Shown here in pieces: positions 55,149-64,000 of a DNA stretch of 64,000 nt. Both the position numbers and the translations under genes were made by a program. Under the pieces are notes generated by a model. The model did not search any database, was not told the DNA's origin, and worked only from the letters and a program-made list of their open reading frames with translations. The stretch's first letter is position 1; every line of letters begins with the position of its first letter. The DNA is from Symsagittifera roscoffensis (taxonomy: Eukaryota; Xenacoelomorpha; Acoela; Convolutidae): NCBI RefSeq assembly GCF_963678635.1, contig NC_087064.1, positions 36,341,716 through 36,405,715 on the forward strand. Reading direction: 5' to 3'.

Positions 55149-57712
55149 GTAAGTTTGTTCATAGTTCTCATAGTTCATTTTAACTTTGATTCATTTTGGG
55201 CAAACGTAAAGTTGGTTACTGCTAATGTAAATTGTTTTGTGTATGCTAAATATTTCCTAATCACTGTTTATTAGGAAGATATCAGCGACTATTTGTTGAT
55301 GGTGAATTCCCATAGGTTCCAATATTCATAGGTTCCAAAATAAAAAAATCAGTCGCATAAGTTCCAAAATTTATCTTCTTGAATTCTGATTGGTTGAAAT
55401 TTGAGCCAACGAATTTATGGATTAATTGTTTTCTGTTCAACCAGCATAAGTTCAAGCTGCAGAATAGTGACCGCCGCAGCCGCGCCAACGTGTTGCGAGC
55501 TTGCCACCAAAGGGTAGGACTCTATACGAAATTTAGAGCCGGTTATCGGCGCGAAGCGGCGACGCGCGCATAGCGCGCCCACCGGCGACCTTAAACCGAG
55601 ACTCGGTTAATTTAGTCTTTTGACCAATTGAAAAAATTTAGAACTTATGCGACTGCTATTTTATTTTGGAACCTATGGAACTGATTTTTCATTTTGGAAC
55701 CTATGAATACGCACCTTGTTGATCGGTGGATTAATTATCCGGAAGTCGTTGTTGATTAAATGTATGCGTCAACTGTGGCTTATTTTAGATAGAAATCTTG
55801 ATAACACTGCCTCAAGAAAACACCCCGAAAATAGCAGCAGCAGCTCATCTTCTTCCGCTTCGACCTCAAGTGTCTGCACTTTCAAACTCCCAACCAACAA
55901 CTCCAAATCTACATCTACCACTAGTACTAGTCGCAGAACAGAGAAAGAGCACCTATTGTCTAACAGCACTAAGTCATCAGTTGAACTAGAAAAGCAGTCA
56001 CAAAAGAGCCACCCTTACTCATCCCAACAGCAGATAAAGAGTGTCAATACAACCGAACGCGATTATAAAGTTAACGTGGTCGCTTCAGATCAAGACACCA
56101 AGGCCAAAGTAGAATTGCCGACGAAGGAAGAGTCCAATAAGAGTGTTTCTAGAAACATTTCGACAGGGAACCACCAATCGAGACCAGTGCTAACCAAACC
56201 GGTGGAATCGAGTAGCAGCGAGAGTAGCCGTGATAATTCTTTTTCTTCTTCCCACAAAAAAGCCAGACAAAGTCGCACGACAGTTTTGACTCCGTTGTTG
56301 ACACATAGCTCAGAATCATCAGCACCACCAGTGAGTATCTAAAAAGGCGATCTTAACCTCAGTCAGCAAAAGCGGGCTCTATTGAGAGAGTTTTGTCAAA
56401 TATTGTATGACAATTTAAGAAAGGACTTGATGTCCACTTTATACCTTAACATGATCTTACAAGAACTGTTGCAATTGGCAGATTGACACCAACAAGTTTT
56501 CTTATAAATCATACAGATTTCTTTCGTACGTTTAAAGCTGCTTCTTTTTCGAGCTTCATATACTTTAGCTGATTTTGATTTGAATTTTCACTCGTTACAT
56601 AGTGCCTTCAAAACTACTCCATTAGCTTTCTCAAAATGAGCATAAATTACGTCAAAATGTATCTGAAATTATTGGTGTTTAACTTAATCATGTCTGTAGC
56701 TTGCGAAGATGGGTAACGAGAGTTCACTGCCAATGGAATTGTGTTCGACATTCGACGCGGAGGAGATCAAACGTCTGGGCAAGCGGTTCAAGAAGCTGGA
56801 CCTGGACAACTCCGGATCTCTCTCAGTGGACGAGTTCATGTCTCTCCCGGAATTGCAACAGAATCCGCTGGTTCAAAGAGTGATAGACATATTGGATGTG
56901 GACGGGAATGGAGAGATCGACTTCAAAGAGTTCATTGAGGGAATCTCACAGTTTAGCGTCAAAGGTGACGTCATCGCACTTTTCTGATACATTACCCTAG
57001 CTGGGTCGGGTCTCCCGAAAGTTATTACCTTTTAGATTATGTACTGTGTCTTTTGAAAACACCTAGAAGCTGCTTGGTGTGTTGTTGTTTTTCTTGCGAT
57101 AGATCTATTAATAGACGATACACCGGGTTCTGTGTCATTTTTAAAAAAAGCGCGTGTGAAAAAGAAGTAATATCTTTTCAAAATGCTGAAATTTTTGTTA
57201 TGTTTTAATTGAATTCGTTTTTTTGGTACAGTTTTAACATTTTTGCATTGTTTAGGTGACAAAGACTCCAAGTTAAGATTCGCTTTCAAAATTTACGACA
57301 TGGACAAAGACGGATACATTTCAAACGGAGAACTATTCCAGGTACGTGGTTTCATATGTCATCGTTAGTTGAGAAGTTTCAGCTATTAAAAATAACTTCT
57401 GAAGTGACTGAAGAATAGACGCTTGTTCGTTCACAATATGATGATGGAAACAAAGGATGATGGACAGAGGGCTTGAATCGCATGCGTGATTTTTCTATGG
57501 TTTAGTGTTCTATATTTTAATGGTGTTGCTTTGATTTGTAGGTGCTGAAAATGATGGTAGGGAACAACCTGAAAGACACGCAACTGCAGCAGATAGTAGA
57601 TAAGACCATATTCCACGCAGACACTGACGGAGATGGCCGAATATCCTACGAGGAGTTCTGTGCTGTAGTGGGAACCATGGACGTGCACAAGAAGATGGTT
57701 GTCGACGTCTAG
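55133..57712 (+). CDS. PPP3R1: Calcineurin subunit B with possible serine-rich N-terminal extension
   Basis: The core, from ATG 56709, is a complete 170-aa calcineurin B, the usual family length: 56709-56964, 57256-57341 and 57542-57712, all GT-AG and in phase. Four EF-hand loops lie at about residues 31-42, 63-74, 100-111 and 141-152, each with the D-x-D/N-x-D/S/N-G pattern. The M-G-N-E start is the N-myristoylation signal. It binds calcium and the catalytic A subunit in the calcium-activated phosphatase. Upstream, exons 55133-55148 and 55789-56330 splice in phase with each other, and the second joins the core exon in frame through L-A-K, giving a 359-aa form with 189 extra residues, mostly S/T/K-rich. 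That form could not be myristoylated at the core glycine. Whether it exists, or the core is made from its own transcript, is not shown by the sequence. Confidence 0.85.
55311..55710. mobile_element. Foldback element with GC-rich core, in intron 1 of the calcineurin B gene
   Basis: The left arm (about 55311-55377) and right arm (about 55631-55710) are inverted copies built from cataggttccaaaa, which is repeated inside each arm, and agtcgcataagttc. The centre (about 55470-55605) is strikingly GC-rich for this window, with palindromic ggcgcgaagcggcg / gcgcgcatagcgcgc. No transposase frame. Probably a non-autonomous DNA element. Confidence 0.75.
55789..56330 (+). CDS. Serine-rich exon upstream of calcineurin B
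   Basis: Flanked by acceptor ggcttattttag and donor gtgagt. 542 bases, phase 1 in and 0 out. It encodes an S-run (S-S-S-S-S-S-S-S), many S/T/K residues, K-K-A-R-Q-S-R and no predicted fold. If the donor is skipped the frame stops at 56341. No homolog recognised. Confidence 0.6.
56700..56964 (+). CDS. PPP3R1: Calcineurin B exon with start codon and EF-hands 1-2
   Basis: Acceptor tgtctgtag at 56699, then three codons (L-A-K) and ATG-GGT-AAC. It encodes [12 protein letters not shown] and [10 protein letters not shown]. It ends at 56964 before gtgacg, splitting the glycine codon of V-K-G-D. Confidence 0.92.
57256..57341 (+). CDS. PPP3R1: Calcineurin B exon with EF-hand 3
   Basis: Acceptor attgtttag, donor gtacgt. 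It encodes [20 protein letters not shown], as in the family. Confidence 0.93.
57542..57712 (+). CDS. PPP3R1: Calcineurin B last exon with EF-hand 4
   Basis: Acceptor tttgatttgtag. It encodes [23 protein letters not shown] and the C-terminal H-K-K-M-V-V-D-V. Stop TAG 57710-57712. Confidence 0.94.
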   Translation: MLKMMVGNNLKDTQLQQIVDKTIFHADTDGDGRISYEEFCAVVGTMDVHKKMVVDV

Positions 57713-60598
57713 CCCCAGAAAGCCCTCATCCTCCGCCCCAACACCTAGTCCACGTCTCAAACCCCCTCCTCCCCAAACTAACCTAGAGTAGAGTAGAGAG
57801 AAATGGAATCGAAGTCGAAATTTAAGCAGTCTGCAATCAAAGCAGAATGAAAGAACACGACAGTATTCTCTATAATTGGGTGAAATCATGACCTAGTTAA
57901 TGCTTATTGGGGAAACTTAATACTATTACGTTAACAGAAGCTGCGCTACTCATTTATGAGCATAACAGAGCAAGATTTATTGGATTAGCTGACATTAGGT
58001 TAACACTAAAGGAACAATTTCAAAACTTGACGAATTGCTGAGGTTATCTTTGAATCTGGTAAATCTGAAAATGAACAAGCTATTTCGATATGTCAGCTCA
58101 GGTATGCATGGTGTTAGCATAACAAGTGAAAGCAGTTTGAGGCTTACTTACTAATTAGACGCAAACTGAAGTGTTTGAAACTCAGTAGAGTAATCTAATA
58201 CACCGTGGCCCATTCCGATTTTGTTTTGATTGATTGAGTTAATTTCAAACCCATTCTTTTGCTATTTTTGATATTTTCCTATTTTTTACTCGCTCGATAT
58301 CGACCATTTTGATCAGATCGTTTTCTACACGAAGATTTAATTTTATGACAACTAGGGATGTTTTAAGTATTTGTTGTTTCTGGATATTTTCAAGAAATTT
58401 TAAAGAAATCAGAAGTTAAATCTTCGTCCCGTCGTGGAATGCAATTTTCATTTACAATTTGTCTTGAGTAATTTAGTTGCTGTGCATCATTTAGACAAAA
58501 GCCAACCGGACCTACTCTCCGAGTAACTATCTTACTATATGTGACCCTTTCATTGTGTTCTCCGGTTGTGTGCCATCATCATTGGTGTAAAATTCAAAAA
58601 TATCCCCTGTTTAGTAGTTACTGACTGACTTTTCCTTGTGTCCTAAAAATAGCCAACCTCATTGTTTTGAAGATTTCAATTTGATCGAACTAGAAAGAAA
58701 GAGATGCTCCAGGTTTTATATTAGGTTGGCTACTTTCTAATTTAAGCCCGATTTGCTGATAGTAAGTTTAAAAGCTTGTAAAATGGAAACTTAAAAGAAA
58801 TCGTAATCCTATCGACCGCAAAAACTAATGTGTCAAGTTTTAGGTACAAGATACACCAGTAATTGTTTTTGCTTTGCCATTAGATATTGGTTTTTAGAAA
58901 GATAAGTGTTGCATATTTCTGGTCATAAGAGGAAAAATCAGGAACACTCGAAGTTTTTGGTGCCACACAGCTGTGGATTTGCACTAAAAGTAAAAAGAAA
59001 CACGCGAACTAATTCAAATAAATTTAAATTAGTTTTGTAAGCTTTTTAGTTTTTCGTTGAAATTTTTAGTAGTTTTGTCTCAGCCTCGGGAGTTATGAAA
59101 CGCAGGCGCAGATTACAGTATCATAATAAAAAGTTCGATTCGATTTGAACTTAAATCAAGCATAAAATTTGAAACATGAATCATGAATAGGTCGTGCTCA
59201 AAAATAAAATGCATGGGGAAAAATTGCTATGCCCCCCACCTTCAAATTTTTGTCATGAAATTTGGAATTATAATTAAAGTTTTTGAATCTATCGGTTGGA
59301 TCATTATCATTTTAACCCCATGGTTCATGATCACGTCCGCATTCGGGCTAATTAAGAGACATGATCTGCAATTAATGTGAGCAAATTTACTTAATTCACT
59401 CCCCCCTCCCAAATACCCGACAGTACTGCAAACTCGAATAGAGACTATACTGCTCACCCTTCGCTTGATTTGATAGGGATAGCTCACTGTTTAAATGTCC
59501 ATATATAAAACTTCAAATATTTATGATTATTTTGTCGATTATCTTATTACCTCAGACATACGAGCACGCTTTTACAATTGCGACGCTTCTTTGTATATAC
59601 AAATGTTAAATTAATGAAATTATTAAAATTTTTGCTTTTCCTCAGATTTAATAGAATTGACAGTTTTGAAATGAGATTTTTGAACATTGAGATGGAAAGC
59701 CTGTTTTGTGAGCATTATTTTAGTGGCCTTAGTTTGTACGTAAATTTTCCTTTGTTTGAACGCCGTATTTAGCAAATCCCTTATTTCTGGCGGTAAATTG
59801 GTATATAGCGTAAAATGGTATAGGGTAAATGGCGTGGGACAGATTAGAATTGGTAAGTTTTTCTGCTACCTTAAAATCCTATCTGAATTCTGGTCAAGAA
59901 TTCTCTCTGAAATGCGTAAATAAAGCATGGATACTTCATTTCTTACCTGACGTCTTGTCAAAATTTTTCTTAAATTACGCAATTTCTAGCAAAAAATAAC
60001 GAATTCCTAGCGGGAATCGAACCTCCGATTTTGTGCCAAGCTCGTTGACCACCAAGCTACAGAATTTTGAAAATATCAGTAATCAAAGCAAATCTATCCA
60101 AAATAACACTTGATTAGCTTCAAAGTACAGCCATTTGCAAATCTAGGTGGTAGATAAGAAGAAGCTAGTTCCTGCGCAGAAAACTGCAACGTTTTTGTTA
60201 GATTTTCTATATAGAACTTCAATCCAGCTTAGAAGCTTTTGTTGAATATGGGAGAACAACACAGTGACTAGACTGTTTTGGTATTTCACTATATACAAAA
60301 TACTATGTGTGCTAATTGCGTAGCAACTGCTACCTTTGTGAAGTAATAGATTTTCAGCATTTATGCAACTTTTCCGACAGTCGCAATATTTTGTTCAGTT
60401 TCATTGCAGTTATTACGGAATTTTTTGCCGCCCATTTTTTTGCTGCATGAATTTGGCATTCATTTAGGTTTGCTAAAATTTAAGGAATACCTCCTTGCCG
60501 ATGTTATTTGGTTGAGGTGTTCAAAAGAGGGTTCGATATCTACATTTTTGTTTCTACCAGTGAAATGGGACATGAACTTGTCCTTGTGTTTTAGTTCG
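57713..60598. other. Calcineurin B 3' UTR and downstream intergenic DNA
   Basis: No further gene. The first AATAAA-like sites I can see are far downstream (near 59017), so the polyadenylation site is not placed. A minus-strand SINE head is at 60003-60065. Confidence 0.5.
60003..60065 (-). mobile_element. tRNA-derived SINE head, minus strand
   Basis: On the minus strand: tagcttggtgg (box A), then ggttcgattcc (box B) at tRNA-like spacing, followed by cgctaggaattcg. No clear acceptor-stem pairing, so a SINE or tRNA pseudogene. Confidence 0.6.
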
Positions 60599-60667
60599 TT
60601 ATTCCCACGCAAAATTAGGTACCATAAATAATCATTAGATTGAGTCTAGTAATATATTATTTAGTAA
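60599..60667 (+). repeat. Short third copy of the dispersed repeat seen at 36.8 and 52.4 kb
   Basis: Shares acgcaaaattaggta and cataaataatcatt with the 52.4-kb copy, then diverges into the foldback at 60668. Confidence 0.55.
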
Positions 60668-60850
60668 TATACTCGCTCAAATTAGTTTAAAAAGTAAAAT
60701 TTTTCAAACTATTGAAGCTTTTTAAATGTTCAAATCACGACTGAAAGATAATCAGTCCTGATTTGAACATTTAAAAAGCTTCCAAAATATTTCTTGTCCA
60801 ATAACAGGTTCAAAATGTTTACTTTTTAACCTAATTTTGAGCGAGTATAC
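60668..60850. repeat. Long foldback (183 bp inverted repeat)
   Basis: The outer arms tatactcgctcaaattag and gcgagtatac pair, and the inner arms gttcaaatca.cgactga and tcagtc.tgatttgaac close over a loop of about 7 bases. A MITE-like hairpin or recent palindromic insertion. No ORF. Confidence 0.75.
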
Positions 60851-61365
60851 CAAGCGAGTAGCTTTTTTTTCTATGAAAACAGGTTATTCAAGCTTTGAAA
60901 AATTCGTGTTGAATATTCGTGTTATTGAATATTCGTGTAGCTCTTCCTGAACTTGAAAATTGAAAAATTCAAAGGTGTAAAAGTTGTATGATTTGTTGAA
61001 GTTATTTCGAAGACTGCTTTAATTGAATATGCTTGACTTACCACCTTTTTAGCTTTTGTCTAGTTTTTATTGCACAAAAAATGACACAAAAATGGAAATA
61101 AAAAACATTGTGTTATCTGAACAGCAACCGACTACTTTCTTTATTTATGAGTTATATGAATATGGAATTGATGTCCGACTGGAATGCCGATGGCTCTAAA
61201 AATAACTTCAAAGTAAAGGGTATTAAGACTCAATAAAATCCGTAGATTCCATGTTATTACACTTGCAATCGGGAACTGGACTTTTTTCCAGTAAACAACT
61301 TTTCCAGCAAATCTTATTTGCTATCCTACTTGCTTCATTAATGAAGCTTAAGAAATTTCAGGATC
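60851..61365. other. Intergenic AT-rich DNA
   Basis: Nothing recognised. Confidence 0.4.
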
Positions 61366-61570
61366 GTTCCCACTTTGCCTAGATGTAACGCCGTCGCCTG
61401 CGCAAACAAAGATCAGGGGATGGAGTCCCGATCGGACCTTGTTTTTTTTAGTTTATCTGCAAATGAAATAATTCGGTAAAAATTGAATGCGGGACTTTAA
61501 TTTGTCTGCTCAAGTTTTGTCGGCTTAGTTAGGGATGTTTCTTGTGCTGTAAAGAGTTTTCATTATAATT
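61366..61570 (+). mobile_element. tRNA-derived SINE with array-like body
   Basis: The head tgcctagatgtaacgc...ggatggagtcccgatcggacctt is followed by a T-rich link and then gcgggactttaatttgtctg and ctcaagttttgtcggctta, which match the tandem-array core. Link between SINE family and array. Confidence 0.6.
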
Positions 61571-63233
61571 GCCCAAAAATTGTGGGCTTTGTTTCAGCTT
61601 CGTAAATTTCGTTCCCTTGCCATTTCAATACTCAAATGATTTTCTTGGCTTCTTTGCCTAGAAAGGACTTACATATGAAAATTTTTTGTAGACCTAGTTT
61701 TTTCCAACATTTTTCATTTTTTAGACTTGTATTTGTTTTTTATCTCTCTTTTATCGCAAGTGATACGAAGCTTCGCTTCGCCTGTTTAAAAATTGTGGTT
61801 TTTTTTTGCAGGATCTATGCAAGGATATTCAGCCTGTCTAAGGATAGGCTGAGCTATTTCGTTGAGTGAAGCTCTTTTCATTTTAAGGCAGTTTTTTTGT
61901 TTCTGGTACTTTCACGCGGTACTACTATTGTACTTTCGTCTGTTTTTTTTGTCGGCTTAGTTCCCATGGCCAGGTTTTTTGAAGAATCAGATTTTCTCTG
62001 AGTTGCTTCAACACCCATGCTGGATGAAAAATACCGGGCGTTCGTTTTCAGTCGGGATTTGCCTTTTTACAAACTGTAAATTTTCTGCTATTTTAGATTT
62101 TTGTCTTCGTTTATTTTTTCCGGCTTATTTCGTGCAGAACGAATTTTTTTAAAATTCGACTTCCTTCTAGCTTTCCGAAAGCTCCTTGTAAAATAAAGGT
62201 GCATGTATTTTTGTTCGGGATCTTTTGGGCTGTTTTGACAATTTTTTCAATTTATTCCAAAACAATTTTGGAAGGTTTTTTCTATTTCCGATTTTCCTTT
62301 CCATTTGATTTTAATCACAATTATTCATTTTTGTATCACAAGTGGTGCGAAGCTGAGCTTCGTTTCTGTGTGAGAATATGTTGTGAAATTGTCAGATTGT
62401 GTTTCGGGTCATAGTCAAAGATTTTTGCATCGCAAGTGGTTTGTATTTTTCTATTTGAAATACTTAAATCAATTGGATTTAGTGATAGCTAGATTATCCT
62501 AAGCAAAAAAGGATTAAACATTTTTTAAGCAAAGATAATTAATTTCATTCAATTATGTAAATTTCATTCAATTGTGTATTGCGTCAACGAAATTTTTTTA
62601 TTCAATCTCCGTGGGCCAGCTCTGACGCTTTGTGGTACGTCGAAGTTCAACCGACACATTCTCATGTTCTTTAATTAATGATTATTTCCCTAAGCGTGCA
62701 ATAAGAATTCATTCTAAACTACCCAATAATTCGCCGATATGTGATGCAAGACTTCGTGTCCTCATGTTATATCTAATGAGTTTAAGAGTAACTAACCGAT
62801 TAAGGTTTCAAATATCATCATGTTATTTTTTGCGAGGCTTTTGAATGTTGAAACCAATTTTTGCCCGATGATTGTTTCCAGTTGATTTCACTTGGCGTAT
62901 TGGGAGTTGCAAGTGTTGTTTGTTCGGAACATTGACTTCCTTTTCGTTGTAAACAACCAACAGAATAGCACGCTGATTCCTTTTGAATTTACTCTGCGCT
63001 GAAACTAACAGCATCAAATAAAACAGATAGACTTGTTTTTTTCTGTGCAGTTGATTTTTCTCGCAAGTTGTCGGAATAAGTATCATCACATTTGGACGGG
63101 AATTAAACGTGAAAAACACTTGTAAGAGCAAGCGTCTTGTAATCGAGAACTAGACTTTTTTCCTTAAACAACTTTTTTTACAGGTAAGAGTATCAACTAA
63201 GAAATTGTAAAGTTAGCGATTCGTTTGAGACTC
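61571..63233. other. Intergenic DNA with diverged array-like pieces
   Basis: Scattered matches to the array (gtgatacgaagcttcgcttcgcctg near 61757; acaagtggtgcgaagctgagcttcg near 62337). The rest is AT-rich. No gene supported. Confidence 0.45.
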
Positions 63234-63420
63234 CTTCCCACTTGGCCTAAAGGTAACGCGCTTGCCGTTGAAAATCTGGGTTTCGAGTACCGGTCGGACC
63301 TTAATTTTTTCAGTATTTATGAGATTGAAATTTTTTCACGGAAAAATTGATTCGCCGTACTTCCGTTTGTCTGCTTATATTTAGTTGGCTTTGTTGCCAA
63401 ATTGGGGAATCGTTTTGTGC
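63234..63420 (+). mobile_element. tRNA-derived SINE, best-preserved copy
   Basis: cttggcctaaaggtaacgc (box A region), tttcgagtaccggtcggacctt (box B region), T-rich link, then gccgtacttccgtttgtctg and ttagttggctttgttgcc. Same head-link-body order as at 16797 and 61366. Confidence 0.65.
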
Positions 63421-63818
63421 TGTCAGCATTTTTTTTATCGCAGATGCAAGTATTTCTGTAGTTCGTGAAATTAATAGCACTGACATTGTATATTGTCCTT
63501 GGTTTTCTTTTGTTTTTTTTTGCTTAAAAGCTTCATTCGTTCTTAATTATTTTCCGTTTATCTTTTTTGGCCGAGTTAATTTATTTTGTGTCGCTTCAGA
63601 AGCAAAAAATAATTGATTTTTTTTACACAAGCATAGCTTGTTATAATATGAATTTTCTTTTTTTTCCAACCTAAGTCGCAAATATTGTTGCGATGCAATT
63701 ATTGCGACAAAATTTGTTCGTTTTGAAAGTGTTCATTTTGATCCAGCTATTAAGTACAGCCAATGCTAAGGATGTTAACACAGACTATTATATTACAAAT
63801 AGCACTTTAGCTTCAGGG

Positions 63819-63905
63819 CATCGTGGATCTGTAGCGTAGAGGTAGGGAAGTAGACCAACAGTAAAATAAGAGGGTTTGAACCTGGGCAGGGTCGGATGTT
63901 TTTAT
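63819..63905 (+). mobile_element. tRNA-like SINE head
   Basis: tgtagcgtagaggta (box A), gggtttgaacctggg (box B), then gcagggtcgga. The acceptor arms do not pair well, so a SINE rather than a tRNA gene is favoured. Confidence 0.5.
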
Positions 63906-64000
63906 TGAACTTTTTTGTATACTAGTTAAAATTCGTTCGCTCTATAAATTGAGGCATTTTAGTTGGGAATTTTCTTTTTTTTCAAATTGACTGGTACTCC

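Noticed and set aside
62632-62844. 70-codon frame with arginine/serine-rich start
   Set aside because: No start context, splice signals or homology.
63819-63905. tRNA gene
   Set aside because: Boxes A and B are present, but acceptor-stem pairing is poor and similar heads recur with SINE-like tails.

Overview
The window is animal nuclear DNA: AT-rich, with GT-AG introns, TATA and AATAAA signals and many decayed transposable elements. All recognisable host genes are on the + strand. The phylum is not resolved. An invertebrate is likely, because the retroelement mix (Penelope-like, PHD/RT, BEL/Pao, Helitron, tRNA-headed SINEs) and the ~100-nt spacing between genes fit several invertebrate lineages.

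Layout. (1) 1-9 kb: tandem array of a decayed Penelope-like element (1404-bp period), mixed with a 1981-bp composite repeat that carries part of a LINE. (2) 9-15 kb: the longer copy of that LINE (endonuclease and RT remnants), then a broken PHD-finger/RT/RLE-like element. (3) 15.69-32.80 kb: ERCC4 (XPF), reconstructed as five exons encoding 859 aa. Its 13.8-kb first intron is a transposon nest: SINEs, two 3'-coterminal copies of one RT element, a BEL/Pao fragment, a 1942-bp tandem duplication of an unidentified multi-exon ORF cluster, and a Helitron Rep remnant. (4) 33.08-36.08 kb: an intronless RNF207-like RING/B-box gene and an intronless one-finger C2H2 gene follow ERCC4 at about 280 and 180 bp. 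Each gap has an AATAAA about 100 nt before a splice-acceptor-like AG, which suggests a polycistronic, trans-spliced unit. (5) 38.4-39.5 kb: an unidentified two-exon gene, then a 463-bp hAT-type MITE with a perfect 8-bp target-site duplication. (6) 42.6-52.3 kb: degenerate tandem array (0.8-1.2 kb unit) whose core resembles the body of the SINEs elsewhere in the window. (7) 55.05-57.71 kb: calcineurin B regulatory subunit, complete, preceded by a TATA box, a 5-codon exon and a 542-nt serine-rich exon that are in frame with it. (8) 57.7-64 kb: intergenic repeats, SINE remnants and a long foldback.

The host genes serve unrelated functions: nucleotide-excision and cross-link repair (ERCC4), probable ubiquitin ligation (RNF207-like), and calcium signalling (calcineurin B). 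The points most worth following are the possible N-terminally extended calcineurin B, the possible ERCC4/RNF207/C2H2 operon, and the duplicated ORF cluster beside the Helitron. Similarity statements come from reading translations by eye; no database search was run.
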